Shown piece after piece: positions 53,215 through 61,925 of a DNA stretch of 64,000 nt. Within the stretch, counting starts at the first letter, position 1; the number at the start of each line of letters is the position of its first letter. The notes beneath the pieces are model-generated. The model saw nothing but the letters and a program-made list of their open reading frames with translations. It made no database searches and was not told the origin of the DNA. This DNA comes from CAVTWH01 sp963738365. Its GTDB lineage: Bacteria; Actinomycetota; Actinomycetes; Mycobacteriales; Micromonosporaceae. Location: the NCBI GenBank assembly GCA_963738365.1, contig CAVTWH010000006.1:806001-870000 (forward strand), written 5' to 3'. The position numbers and the translations under genes are program-made.

Positions 53215-53610
53215 GTGATCCCGGTGGAACTCGGACTCCAGTTGCGCGCGGCCGGTCTGCGCTGGAAGCCCTTGCGCGGCGACCGGTTCGTGGTACCCGA
53301 CCGGGAGATGGACGACGACGTCTTCGTCCTCAGTGACCTGACCATCGAGGTGCACGCGCTGCCCGAGGGGACGGTGATCGGCTTCAACGGCACCGTCGAG
53401 TGGGCACTGGACGACGTGGACATCGACGAGGCGGTCTGGCTGCCCCGCGAGGACCAGCTGCGGGAACTGCTCGGCGCCGGCTTCGAGCGGCTGGAACGCG
53501 ACGGCGACGGCTACCGGGTACTGAGCCGGCGCGGCTGCTTCACCGCGCCCAGCGCCGAGGAGGCGTACGCGCTGGCCCTGCTGGACCTGATCCGCGCCGC
53601 CCACGACTGA
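53215..53610 (+). CDS. conserved protein of unknown function
   Basis: A 131-residue acidic soluble protein: ELGLQLRAAGLRWKPLRGDRF, then DDDVFVLSDLTIEVHALPEG and WLPREDQLRELLG. Related actinobacterial proteins are sometimes labelled as pilus-assembly proteins, but nothing seen here supports that. GTG 53215 has a GGAGGGG ribosome site almost adjacent to it. Confidence 0.68.
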   Translation: MIPVELGLQLRAAGLRWKPLRGDRFVVPDREMDDDVFVLSDLTIEVHALPEGTVIGFNGTVEWALDDVDIDEAVWLPREDQLRELLGAGFERLERDGDGYRVLSRRGCFTAPSAEEAYALALLDLIRAAHD

Positions 53611-53618
53611 GCGGCGAG

Positions 53619-54473
53619 TCAGCGGAAGCTCTCCACCACGGCGGCCATGTCGTCGTCGGCGTGGCCCAGCGCCTCGGTGTCCCGGTACTGCTCGGCCAGC
53701 GCCTCCAGCAGGTCGGTCGGCAGGCCGCGGTCGACCGCGGCCGCCCGGATCAGGTCCAGGTCCTTGCTCACCCCGGCCACCGCGAACTGGGTGTCGGTGA
53801 ACCGACCGGCGATCATCAGCTCGCCCTTGAGGTGGGCCAGCGGCGCGTCCGCGGCACCGCCCCGGATCGCCTCGAAGAACAGCCGCGGGTCCAGGCCGAG
53901 CTTCTCGGCCAGCGCGAGCGACTGGCCGGCCGCCGCGTTGAGGCTGGCCACCCAGGCGTTCGCGACCAGTTTGAGGGCGCTGGCGGGGCCGGGTTCGTCG
54001 CCGGCCCAGACGGTACGGGCGCCGATCGCCGCCAGGACCGGCTCGCAGCGCTCGCGCAGCGCCGGGTCACCGGAGGCGAGCACCACCAGCTGACCGCGCT
54101 CGGCGGGGACGCGGGTACCCAGTACCGGGGCGTCCAGCAGGGCCAGCGAGTGCTCGGCGGCGAATCGGGCGGCCCGCGCGGTGCCCTCGACGCCGATGGT
54201 GCTCGACTGGATCCACACCGCGCCGGCCGGGATGGACTTCACCGCCTCGGCCAGCACGCCGAGCACCGCGTCGGCGTCGAAGAGGATGGTCAGCACCGCG
54301 TCCGCGTCGGTGACCGCCTCGGCGGGCGTGCCGGCCACCGTGGCGCCGTCGTCGGCCAGCGGCCGGGCCCGGGCTTCGCTGCGGTTCCAGACGCTCACCT
54401 GGTGGCCCTCGCGCAGCAGTGACCGGGCCATGCCGGTACCCATGATGCCGGTGCCCAGGACCGCGACCCGCAT
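53619..54473 (-). CDS. 3-hydroxyisobutyrate dehydrogenase-family NAD(P)-dependent oxidoreductase
   Basis: A 284-residue beta-hydroxyacid dehydrogenase. The N-terminal GTGIMGTGMARSLLREGH nucleotide fold is followed by the substrate motif DAPVLGTRVPAERGQL and the catalytic Lys in LKLVANAWVASLNAA. Cofactor preference and substrate (short beta-hydroxyacid, succinic semialdehyde or imine) are not decided by sequence. It converges with the gene ending at 53610. Confidence 0.87.
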   Translation of the reverse strand: MRVAVLGTGIMGTGMARSLLREGHQVSVWNRSEARARPLADDGATVAGTPAEAVTDADAVLTILFDADAVLGVLAEAVKSIPAGAVWIQSSTIGVEGTARAARFAAEHSLALLDAPVLGTRVPAERGQLVVLASGDPALRERCEPVLAAIGARTVWAGDEPGPASALKLVANAWVASLNAAAGQSLALAEKLGLDPRLFFEAIRGGAADAPLAHLKGELMIAGRFTDTQFAVAGVSKDLDLIRAAAVDRGLPTDLLEALAEQYRDTEALGHADDDMAAVVESFR

Positions 54474-54486
54474 AAAGCAGCTCCCG

Positions 54487-54750
54487 TTACTCGAAGAGTG
54501 AATGGTGCTCCGCGTCGGCTCGGCGGCGGGCCCGGCGGCGCAGCTGGATGACCACGATGTCGACGACCGCGATCACCGCCAGTACCAACATACCGGCGCC
54601 GGCGACCGGGCCGGCGAAGTGCCACAGCAGGACCGCCAGTACCAGCGACATCACCAGCCCGACGACAGCGAACGCCAGCCGCAGGTTCAACGCGCTGTAC
54701 GGCTGGTCCGCGGTACCCCGGTGCCCCCGGGGCTGCGGTGCGATACCCAT
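54487..54750 (-). CDS. two-TM small membrane protein (DUF6343-like)
   Basis: An 87-residue protein with a soluble N-terminus containing TADQPYSALNLRLAFA, two TM helices (about 24-44 and 48-68) and an Arg-rich tail. The TADQPYSAL motif suggests DUF6343. Function unknown. The next gene on the strand begins 13 nt downstream. Confidence 0.65.
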   Translation of the reverse strand: MGIAPQPRGHRGTADQPYSALNLRLAFAVVGLVMSLVLAVLLWHFAGPVAGAGMLVLAVIAVVDIVVIQLRRRARRRADAEHHSLFE

Positions 54751-54778
54751 GCCCGCCCCCTACCCGTCGGCCGGCAGC

Positions 54779-55438
54779 CTAACCCGGCCCGCACAGGCCG
54801 GCCTGGTAGGCCACGATCACCAGCTGCGCCCGGTCGTGTACGCCGAGCTTGGTCATCGCCCGGTTCACGTGTGTCTTCGCGGTGTGCGGGCTGACCACCA
54901 GCTGGCCGGCAATGTCCTCGTTGGACAGTCCGGCGCCGACCAGGGCCAGCACCTGGCGTTCCCGTTCGGTGAGCGTGTCCAGGGCGGCCGGGTCGGCCAC
55001 CGGCGCCGGGCCGGCCAGGAACCGGCCGATCAGCGCCCGGGTGGCCGCCGGGGACAGCAGCGACTCGCCGGCGTGCACCGTGCGTACCGCCGCCAGCAGT
55101 TCGGACACCTCGGCGCTCTTGCCGAGGAAACCGCTGGCCCCGGCGCGCAGCGCAGCGAACACGTGCTCGTCCACCTCGAACGTCGTCAGCACCAGGATCC
55201 GGGTGCCGGCCAGCCCGGGGTCTGCGGTGATCAGCCGGGTGGCCACCAGCCCGTCCTGGTCGGGCATCCGGATGTCCATCACCACCACGTCCGGGCGCAG
55301 CTGGCGGGCCAGCTCCACGGCCCGCCGGCCGGTGCCGGCGGCGCCCACCACCTCGATGTCCGGTGCGGAGTCGAGGAAGAGGGCGAAGCCGTCGCGTACC
55401 AACGGCTGGTCGTCGGCGAGCAGCACGCGGATGGTCAC
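54779..55438 (-). CDS. NarL/LuxR-family response regulator
   Basis: A 219-residue regulator. The receiver has Asp in VVVMDIRMPDQDG, the ADD pair near the N-terminus and GKS in place of the usual KP loop. The C-terminal LuxR HTH reads LTERERQVLALVGAGLSNEDIA with VSPHTAKTHVNRAM. It is coupled to the kinase by GTGA. The divergent ABC exporter at 56774 is the likely target. Confidence 0.93.
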   Translation of the reverse strand: MTIRVLLADDQPLVRDGFALFLDSAPDIEVVGAAGTGRRAVELARQLRPDVVVMDIRMPDQDGLVATRLITADPGLAGTRILVLTTFEVDEHVFAALRAGASGFLGKSAEVSELLAAVRTVHAGESLLSPAATRALIGRFLAGPAPVADPAALDTLTERERQVLALVGAGLSNEDIAGQLVVSPHTAKTHVNRAMTKLGVHDRAQLVIVAYQAGLCGPG

Positions 55439-56619
55439 CGGGCGCCGCCCAGCGGCAGCGGAGCCAGCGGCAGGCAGGCACGCACGGCGTACCCCCCGTC
55501 GGGGCGGGGACCGGCGGTCAGCGTGCCGCCCACGGCGCTGACCCGTTCGCGCATCCCGATCACCCCGTGGCCGGCGCCGGTGTCCGGCCCGGCCCAACCG
55601 GGGTCGTTGTCCACCGTCACCGTCAGGGCCTGCGAGGTCGCCGCCAGCGTCACGGCGGCGCTGGTGGGGCCGGCATGCTTGCAGACGTTGGTGAGCGCCT
55701 CCTGGACCACCCGGTAGGCGGTGCGCTCCACGGCCGGCGGCAGCGGCCCGGGCGGCGGGTCGAGCCGCAGCGTGACCCGCAGGCCGCCGTCGCGGAAGCC
55801 GGTGACCAGGTCGTCCAGGGCGGCCAGGCCGGGGGTCGGGCCGGTGGGCAGGGCGTCGCCGGGCTGGCGCAGCAGGCCGATGGTGTCGCTCAGCTCGCCG
55901 AGCGCGGTCCGGGCGGCGGCGTGCACGTGCGCCAGCGCGGTGCGGGCCTGCTCCGGCCGGCGCTCCAGCAGGTGCCCGGCCACCCGGGCCTGCACGCTGA
56001 TCAGCGCCAGCTGGTGGCCGACCGCGTCGTGCAGGTCGCGGGCGATGCGCAGCCGCTCCCCGGTGACCCGGCGGCTGGCCTCGGCCTCCCGGTCGGCCTC
56101 GGCGTGCGCCGCCCGGGCCTGCGCCTCGGTCAGGTAGGCGCGCCGGTTGCGGGAGGCCAGCCCGGCGGCGATGGCCAGGCCGCCGAGCGCGGCCAGCGCC
56201 AGGTTGTCGGTACCCAGCCAGGATTGGCGCTTGAGCAGCACGTGGGCCGCGCCGAAGACCAGCACCACGGCTACCGAGATGAGCAGCGCCCGGCGCCGGG
56301 GGGAGAGATCCGCCACCGTGTAGAGGGCGATCAGCGGCGCCACCAGCACTACGAAGCCCTGGTGGTTGTGGAACTGCACCAGGTACGCCTCGGCCCCCAC
56401 CGCCGTCCAGCCGAGCACGGCGAACGGCTGGATCCGCCGGTGCACCAGCGCTCCGCCGGTGAGCACCGCGGTGAGCACGGCCGGCCAGGTCAGCGGCTGC
56501 GCGTGCGGGGCCGCCACGGTGGTCAGCAGGGTCACCGCGATGACCGTCCAGCCGAGCGCCGCGTCGGCCGCCCAGCGGTGCCCCACGATGCCCCGCCACC
56601 AGCGCGCCAGCAACTGCAT
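55435..56619 (-). CDS. NarL-type sensor histidine kinase
   Basis: A 394-residue HisKA_3 kinase. The N-terminal half has about five TM helices with no large outside domain. The phospho-acceptor His is in ARDLHDAVGHQLALI, and the HATPase has VVQEALTNVCKHA and GHGVIGMRERV. ATG 56619 has a TACCGT -10 ending 6 nt upstream, so the operon is leaderless. Kinases of this form often sense envelope or drug stress and control a neighbouring ABC transporter. Confidence 0.92.
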   Translation of the reverse strand: MQLLARWWRGIVGHRWAADAALGWTVIAVTLLTTVAAPHAQPLTWPAVLTAVLTGGALVHRRIQPFAVLGWTAVGAEAYLVQFHNHQGFVVLVAPLIALYTVADLSPRRRALLISVAVVLVFGAAHVLLKRQSWLGTDNLALAALGGLAIAAGLASRNRRAYLTEAQARAAHAEADREAEASRRVTGERLRIARDLHDAVGHQLALISVQARVAGHLLERRPEQARTALAHVHAAARTALGELSDTIGLLRQPGDALPTGPTPGLAALDDLVTGFRDGGLRVTLRLDPPPGPLPPAVERTAYRVVQEALTNVCKHAGPTSAAVTLAATSQALTVTVDNDPGWAGPDTGAGHGVIGMRERVSAVGGTLTAGPRPDGGYAVRACLPLAPLPLGGAR

Positions 56620-56625
56620 CCGTCC

Positions 56626-56631
56626 ACGGTA
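56626..56631 (-). promoter_or_regulatory. -10 hexamer for leaderless kinase-regulator operon
   Basis: Minus-strand TACCGT, 6 nt before ATG 56619. Confidence 0.55.
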
Positions 56632-56773
56632 GGCGCCCGGGCGCGGTCGGGACATCACCTGCCCGCGGCAGCCGGCTACCGCGGCCGTGGTAGCCGGGGA
56701 TGCCGTGCCGGCGCGATGCGGCGGGGCCGGTGCGGCCGGCAGGGTGGAGCTCGACGAGATGGGGGTACGCATC

Positions 56774-57484
56774 ATGGCCGGCGTCAGCATCAAGGGGCTG
56801 AGCAAGCAGTTCGGGCCGGTACGCGCAGTCGACGGGCTCACCTTCGACGTGCCACCGGGTGAGGTCACCGGGTTCCTCGGCGCCAACGGCGCCGGCAAGA
56901 CCACCACGCTACGGATGCTGCTGGGCCTGGTCCGCCCGAGCGCCGGCACGGCGCACGTCGACGGCCGGCGCTACGCCGACCTGCCGTCCCCGCGCCGGGT
57001 GGTCGGCGCGGTCCTGGACGCCGGTGGGTTCCACCCGGGCCGCCGGGGCCGGGACCACCTGCGGCTGGCCGCCCGGGTGGCCGGGGTGGCGCCGCGCCGG
57101 GTGGACGAGGTACTGGACGAGGTGGGGCTGGCCGGCGCCGCCGGGCGCCGGGTGCGCGGCTACTCGCTGGGCATGCGGCAGCGGCTGGCGCTGGCCACCG
57201 CCCTGCTGGGCGACCCGCAGCTGCTGGTCCTGGACGAGCCGGCCAACGGCCTGGACCCGGCCGGCATGGCCTGGCTGCGGGAGCTGCTGCGCGGCCGGGC
57301 CCGGGCCGGCGGCACCGTGCTGGTCTCCAGCCACCTGCTGGCCGAGGTGGCGCAGACGGTGGACCGGGTGGTGATCGTGCACGAGGGCCGGCTGCGCTTC
57401 GCCGGCCCGGTCGCCGACCTGGCCGACTCCGACGGCGCCCTGGAACCGGCGTTCCTGCGCCTCACCGCCGCCGGCACGGCCTGA
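56774..57484 (+). CDS. ABC transporter ATP-binding protein (bacitracin/lantibiotic-export type)
   Basis: A 236-residue ATPase. Walker A is GANGAGKTTT, the signature is YSLGMRQRLALA, Walker B is LLVLDEPANGLDP, and the H-loop is SSHLL. Residues are typical of the DrugE1/BcrA group. ATG 56774 is taken from family alignment memory; ATG 56759 is in frame with a weak site. It is divergent from the kinase operon. The permease follows 71 bp downstream. Confidence 0.9.
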   Translation: MAGVSIKGLSKQFGPVRAVDGLTFDVPPGEVTGFLGANGAGKTTTLRMLLGLVRPSAGTAHVDGRRYADLPSPRRVVGAVLDAGGFHPGRRGRDHLRLAARVAGVAPRRVDEVLDEVGLAGAAGRRVRGYSLGMRQRLALATALLGDPQLLVLDEPANGLDPAGMAWLRELLRGRARAGGTVLVSSHLLAEVAQTVDRVVIVHEGRLRFAGPVADLADSDGALEPAFLRLTAAGTA

Positions 57485-57555
57485 CCGATCCGATGTCACT
57501 GAACGTTCCGATGCCGGATCCACTGCCGCCGGCCGATCCGATGAAGGAGACCTCG

Positions 57556-58278
57556 ATGAGGGCGCTGGTCGCCACTGAGTTCCGCAAGTTGACCACCGTT
57601 CGGGCGCCGTGGCTGCTGCTGCTCGCCGCCCAGCTGGTGGTGGTCGCCGGGGTGAGCGGCCGGCTGGCCCGCAACGCCGATGAGCCGGGCGTGCTGCCCG
57701 AGGCTGCCGCACACGTCGGCCTGGTGTCGCTGTTCGCGCTGGTCCTCGGCGTCCTGGCGGTGGCCGGGGAGTACCGCCACCACACCATCACCGACACCTA
57801 CCTGGGTACCCCGCGCCGGGGCCGGGTACTGACCGCGAAACTCGTGGTGACCACCGCCGCCGGGCTGGTCTTCGGGCTGGTCGGCGCGGGCGTGGCGGTG
57901 GCCGCCTCGGCGCTCTGGCTGGCCGGCTCGTCGGTGTCCGGCCAGTGGTCGGACGCGGCGTGGTGGCAGACGCTGGCCGGCTGTGTGCTGTGGAACGCCG
58001 TCTTCGCGGCGCTCGGCGTGGCGGTCGGTGCGCTGGTCCGGAACCTGACCGCCGCGGTGGCCGGGGCGCTGGCCTGGCTGGCGCTGGTGGAGGGGGTGCT
58101 GGGCCAGGTGCTCGGCGGCGACCTGGGGCGTTGGCTGCCGTTCTCGGCGGGCGCGTCACTGGGCCGGCTGCCGGCCGGCGCCGGCCTGGACCAGTGGACC
58201 GGCGGCCTGGTGCTGCTCGTCTACGCCGGCGTGGCGTGCCTCGCCGCGGTCTACGCCGGTTCCCGCGACGTCACCTGA
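57556..58278 (+). CDS. ABC transporter permease (ABC-2 type)
   Basis: A 240-residue permease with six TM helices. The N-terminus reads VATEFRKLTTVRAPWLLLLAA, and the loop EYRHHTITDTYLGTPRRGRVLTAKL is typical of BcrB/NatB-like subunits. ATG 57556 follows GAAGGAG; an in-frame ATG lies 63 nt upstream. It pairs with the ATPase as an exporter or resistance pump. Confidence 0.85.
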   Translation: MRALVATEFRKLTTVRAPWLLLLAAQLVVVAGVSGRLARNADEPGVLPEAAAHVGLVSLFALVLGVLAVAGEYRHHTITDTYLGTPRRGRVLTAKLVVTTAAGLVFGLVGAGVAVAASALWLAGSSVSGQWSDAAWWQTLAGCVLWNAVFAALGVAVGALVRNLTAAVAGALAWLALVEGVLGQVLGGDLGRWLPFSAGASLGRLPAGAGLDQWTGGLVLLVYAGVACLAAVYAGSRDVT

Positions 58279-58310
58279 GGCCGTCACCGGTCGGAGAGTC
58301 GCGGCGCACA

Positions 58311-58339
58311 GCCCCTGAGGGCATTGCGGCCTCAGGGGC
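58311..58339. terminator. bidirectional terminator
   Basis: GCCCCTGAGG and CCTCAGGGGC form a perfect 10-bp stem around a 9-nt loop, between the permease stop (58278) and the convergent gene's stop (58385). Confidence 0.85.
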
Positions 58340-58384
58340 GTCCGGCTGGTCCAGGTCGGGTTGCCGGCCGGCGGGTTGCCGGGG

Positions 58385-58573
58385 TCAGCGCAGCCAGGAG
58401 TCGGCGAGCATCGCCTCGCCGCCGCAGCGGTGCCAGCGCTGGATCGCCTGCTCGATCTGCGCGCCGGAGGCGTACGGGCAGGAGCGGCGCAGTCGGGCGC
58501 GCTGGCGGCGCTCGGCGAAGTCCGCCATGGTGAGTGCCAGGCGGATCCGGTCAGCGAGTGACTCGTCCGGCAT
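58385..58573 (-). CDS. small helical protein, Rv0078B-like
   Basis: A 62-residue protein, MPDESLADRIRLALTMADF..., with an RR..CPYASGAQIEQAIQRWHR segment. The R-x-x-LA...LRR..P.A...IE..I..W pattern recalls the small Rv0078B-type proteins, whose role is unclear (an antitoxin-like one has been suggested). ATG 58573 has a TACGGT -10 ending 6 nt upstream. No partner gene is adjacent. Confidence 0.6.
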   Translation of the reverse strand: MPDESLADRIRLALTMADFAERRQRARLRRSCPYASGAQIEQAIQRWHRCGGEAMLADSWLR

Positions 58574-58579
58574 AACGGC

Positions 58580-58585
58580 ACCGTA
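58580..58585 (-). promoter_or_regulatory. -10 hexamer for leaderless small gene
   Basis: Minus-strand TACGGT, 6 nt before ATG 58573. Confidence 0.5.
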
Positions 58586-58677
58586 GTGCCGGGTCGGCAG
58601 TGTCGGTGACGACATGGCCCAGGGCTACCCGTTCGGCGCCGTTTGAAACCGGATCAGGTGATACTCGGCACACCGTT

Positions 58678-59085
58678 TCAGCCGGCGTCCCCGGTCGGTT
58701 CCAGTCGGATGCTGATCGAGTTGATGCAGTAGCGGGCGTCCCGGGCGGTGAACCCCTCGCCGTCGAAGCGGTGCCCGAGGTGCGAATCGCAGCGGGCGCA
58801 GCGGACCTCGGTACGCAGCATCCCGTGCGAGCGGTCCTCGATGTAGCGGATCGCGTCGGGCAGCGCCTCGTCGAAGGAGGGCCAGCCGCAGTGGCTGTCG
58901 AACTTGGTGTCGCTGCTGAACAGCTGTGCCCCGCAGGCCCGGCAGGCGTAGGTGCCGCTGGCTTTGGTGTCGACGTACTCGCCGGTCCAGGCCGGTTCGG
59001 TGCCGGCCTGGCGGAGTACCCGGAACTCGGCCGGGCTCAGCCGTACGCGCCACTCGTCCTCGGTGGCGGGGATGTCGGTCTCCAT
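58678..59085 (-). CDS. msrB: peptide-methionine (R)-S-oxide reductase
   Basis: Reduces methionine-R-sulfoxide in proteins. A 135-residue MsrB with a structural zinc site (C48, C51, C96, C99), catalytic C120 in RYCINSISI and a possible resolving C66 (SHCGWPSF). The length is standard. ATG 59085 is preceded by a TAGTCT -10 with a 7-nt spacer. It is divergent from the LigD-type polymerase gene. Confidence 0.94.
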   Translation of the reverse strand: METDIPATEDEWRVRLSPAEFRVLRQAGTEPAWTGEYVDTKASGTYACRACGAQLFSSDTKFDSHCGWPSFDEALPDAIRYIEDRSHGMLRTEVRCARCDSHLGHRFDGEGFTARDARYCINSISIRLEPTGDAG

Positions 59086-59092
59086 GGCACCC

Positions 59093-59098
59093 AGACTA
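59093..59098 (-). promoter_or_regulatory. -10 hexamer for leaderless msrB
   Basis: Minus-strand TAGTCT, 7 nt before ATG 59085. Confidence 0.55.
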
Positions 59099-59158
59099 TT
59101 GCGCCGGGTCCAGGGTGACGACGCCCGGCGCCGGAGCACCTGGGGTGGCCGGCTGGCA

Positions 59159-59164
59159 TAGGGT
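59159..59164 (+). promoter_or_regulatory. -10 hexamer for leaderless polymerase gene
   Basis: TAGGGT, 6 nt before ATG 59171. Confidence 0.55.
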
Positions 59165-59170
59165 CGGCCC

Positions 59171-60175
59171 ATGGCCGCCGAGGAGCACGAGATCGCCGGG
59201 CGTACCGTCCGCCTGTCCAGCCCTGACAAGGTCTACTTCCCGGACCGGGGGTTCACCAAGCGGGACGTCTTCGAGTACTACCTGGCCGTCGGCGACGGCA
59301 TCCTGCGGGCGCTGCGGGAGCGCCCGACCACGCTGCAGCGCTTCCCGGACGGCATCGCGGGGGAGGCGTTCTTCCAGAAGCGGGTACCGGCCAAGGGCGC
59401 TCCGCCCTGGCTGAACAGCGCCCGGATCACCTTCCCCAGCGGCCGGCCGGCCGACGAGGTGTGCCCGACCGACCTGGCGCACGTGGCCTGGGCAGCCCAG
59501 ATGGGTACTGTCGTGTTCCACCCGTGGCCGGTGCGCCAGGCCGATGTGGACCACCCCGACGAGCTGCGTATCGACCTGGACCCGCAGCCCGGTACCGACT
59601 TCGCCGACGCCGCCCGGGCCGCCGGCCTGCTCCGCGAGGTGCTGGCCGAGCTGGGCTGGATCGGCTTCCCGAAGACCTCCGGCGGCCGGGGCGTGCACGT
59701 CTACGTCCGGCTGCGCCCCGACTGGACCTTCGTGCAGGTGCGCCGCGGCGTCATCGCGCTGGCCCGGGAACTGGAACGACGCAGGCCCGAGCTGGTCACC
59801 GCCAAGTGGTGGAAGGAGGAGCGGGGCGAGCGGGTGTTCGTGGACTTCAACCAGATGGCCCGGGACCGCACCATCGCCTGCGCCTACTCGCTGCGCGCCA
59901 ACCCGCGGGCCACCGTCTCCACCCCGCTGGACTGGGACGAGCTACCCGACGTCGACCCCAACGACTTCGACCTGCGCAGCGTCCCGGAGCGCTTCGCCCA
60001 GCGCGGCGACGTGCACGCCGCCATCGACGACGTGGCGCATGACCTCACCCCGCTGCTGGAGTGGGCGGCCCGGGACGAGGCGGCCGGCGAGGGCGACGCG
60101 CCGTACCCGCCGGAGTTCCCGAAGATGCCCGGCGAGCCGCTGCGGGTGCAGCCGTCCCGTAAAGCGGCCCGCTGA
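59171..60175 (+). CDS. stand-alone LigD-type polymerase/primase (Prim-Pol)
   Basis: A 334-residue archaeo-eukaryotic primase-fold polymerase equivalent to the LigD polymerase domain alone. The metal ligands are D135 and D137 (RIDLDPQPG) and D225 (VFVDFNQM), and the nucleotide-binding SGGRGVHVY is at 170-178. There is no ligase or phosphoesterase domain. Such enzymes extend short gaps with ribonucleotides in end joining or excision repair. The LigC-type ligase at 62880 may complete the pathway. Confidence 0.9.
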   Translation: MAAEEHEIAGRTVRLSSPDKVYFPDRGFTKRDVFEYYLAVGDGILRALRERPTTLQRFPDGIAGEAFFQKRVPAKGAPPWLNSARITFPSGRPADEVCPTDLAHVAWAAQMGTVVFHPWPVRQADVDHPDELRIDLDPQPGTDFADAARAAGLLREVLAELGWIGFPKTSGGRGVHVYVRLRPDWTFVQVRRGVIALARELERRRPELVTAKWWKEERGERVFVDFNQMARDRTIACAYSLRANPRATVSTPLDWDELPDVDPNDFDLRSVPERFAQRGDVHAAIDDVAHDLTPLLEWAARDEAAGEGDAPYPPEFPKMPGEPLRVQPSRKAAR

Positions 60176-60203
60176 CCTGGTCGGCCAGCGGGCCGTCGTG
60201 CGG

Positions 60204-61736
60204 TCAGGCCGGGCAGGTGGTGCCCTTGGCGGGGACGGTCAGGTCGATGAGGTAGCTGTCGACGTTGGTACGGATGCAGGTGGTCTGCGGGTACGCCGTG
60301 TGCCCCTGCCCCTGCCAGGTGAGCACCGTGGCGTTGCCCAGCATGTCGGCCAGCGCTCCGGCCTGGGCGTACGGCGTGGCCGGGTCGTTGACGGTGCCGA
60401 CCACCAGGATGGGCGGGGTGCCGACGGCCTTGCCGGCGGGGTACGGGTCGCGCTGCGCCGGCCACTGCTGGCAGCTGACCAGGCCGGTGGCGAAGCCGGG
60501 GCCGAACAGCGGGTACTTGGTGCGCCACTGGGTCTGTAGCGAGCGGATCTCGTCGCTGCTGATCTTGCTGTCGTCGTCGTCGCAGCCGATCACCTGGAAC
60601 GCCTTGAGCAGGCTGCCGTAGTGGCCGGCCGAATCGCGCTCGCCGTACTCGTCGGCGAGTTGGAAGATCTTGCCGGCGTTGCCACCCTGGAGGTCCTTGA
60701 TGGCCTGGGCCATCACCGGCCACAGCTGGTCGGAGTAGAGGGCTTCGGCCACTCCGGTGTTGATCCAGCCGGCGGTGGCCTTGCGCCCGCCGGGGCCGCT
60801 GACCGGGTTGCTGCGGGAGGTCGCCATGACCGCCGCCACGGCCGCCCGCGGATCGGGGGCGATCGGGCAGGTCTGATCCTTGCACCAGGCGGCGAACTGG
60901 TCGAAGGCGTGCTCGAAGCCGCCCAGCTGGCTCTCGGTGGCCGCCGCGCCCTTCAGCTGCGGGTCGACGGCGCCGTCCAGGACCAGGGCGCGGACGTGGG
61001 TGGGGAACAGCTGGGCGTAGACGGCGCCGAGCAAGGTGCCGTAGGAGTAGCCGAGGTAGCTGAGCTTCTCGTCGCCGACGGCGGCGCGGATGGCGTCCAT
61101 GTCGCGGGCGGCCTGCTCGGTGGCGAACAGGTCGAGGTCGTCGCCGAACTTGTCCTGGCAGTCCTGGCCGACCTGCTTCCACAGGGCGGCGTAGGCGTCG
61201 AAGTCGGCCGGCGTGGCCGGGTCGGGGTCGGCGCCGAGCACCTTGTCCAGGCTTTCGTCGCTGACGCAGTCGATGGTCGGGGTGGAGCGCCCGACGCCGC
61301 GCGGGTCGAAGCCGACGATGTCGAAGTTGTCGAGGATGGTCGAGGGCAGTTCCTTGGGCAGGTAGGCGGCCAGCTCCACGCCCGAGCCGCCGGGGCCGCC
61401 CGGATCCACCACGAGTGACCCGATGACCTTGGCGGCGCTCTGCTTGTGTACCCGCAGCAGGGCGATGGAGAAGGTCTTGCCGTTGTCGGTGGCGTGCCAG
61501 TCGGCGGGTACCTCGACCGCGCCGCACTGGTAGTCGAAGCCCTGGGCGAGCTGGCCGGTGATGCTGCGCGCGTCGGCGCGGCAGTCCCGCCAGGCGATCT
61601 TCCCAGGCGCGGCGCTGCCACCGGCGCTGGCGGACGGCGCGGCTGACCCGGCCGGGGTCACCCACCGTGAGCCCGGGGCGCAGCCGGCCAGTACCAGTAC
61701 GGCGGCGCTCGCCATCGCCACAGCTACCCGCTTCAC
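60204..61736 (-). CDS. secreted lipoprotein alpha/beta-hydrolase (tripeptidyl aminopeptidase family)
   Basis: A 510-residue S33-type hydrolase. The signal peptide has lipobox VLAGC with C19. The oxyanion region is DPGGPGGSG, the nucleophile S231 is in GYSYG, and the acid is in VNDPATPY. The base His is in GQGHTAY, and a C-terminal TAP-type domain is present. Streptomyces SlpD/E and Tap enzymes release tripeptides from secreted proteins. The GTG start at 61736 gives a complete signal peptide. Confidence 0.9.
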   Translation of the reverse strand: MKRVAVAMASAAVLVLAGCAPGSRWVTPAGSAAPSASAGGSAAPGKIAWRDCRADARSITGQLAQGFDYQCGAVEVPADWHATDNGKTFSIALLRVHKQSAAKVIGSLVVDPGGPGGSGVELAAYLPKELPSTILDNFDIVGFDPRGVGRSTPTIDCVSDESLDKVLGADPDPATPADFDAYAALWKQVGQDCQDKFGDDLDLFATEQAARDMDAIRAAVGDEKLSYLGYSYGTLLGAVYAQLFPTHVRALVLDGAVDPQLKGAAATESQLGGFEHAFDQFAAWCKDQTCPIAPDPRAAVAAVMATSRSNPVSGPGGRKATAGWINTGVAEALYSDQLWPVMAQAIKDLQGGNAGKIFQLADEYGERDSAGHYGSLLKAFQVIGCDDDDSKISSDEIRSLQTQWRTKYPLFGPGFATGLVSCQQWPAQRDPYPAGKAVGTPPILVVGTVNDPATPYAQAGALADMLGNATVLTWQGQGHTAYPQTTCIRTNVDSYLIDLTVPAKGTTCPA

Positions 61737-61872
61737 TCGCCTCGTCCCTCCGGTCGGTTCCCACCGGTGACCCGGCGGCCCGGAGCCGCTGGGGCGTCCC
61801 GGTGCGCTTGCGAGCCTACGGCCTGTCCACCAGTTGCTGCCTCCCGCCGGCGGAGCACATTTGCCAAAAGGT

Positions 61873-61899
61873 CTGCGCGCAGATAATCTCTGCGCAGAT
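61873..61899. promoter_or_regulatory. twin MarR operator
   Basis: TCTGCGCGCAGA (61873-61884) and TCTGCGCAGA (61890-61899) are perfect palindromes 5 bp apart, 27-53 bp upstream of the SRPBCC-MarR operon. Confidence 0.7.
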
Positions 61900-61925
61900 T
61901 AAATGTCGAGCAAGGGAGACCGCAG

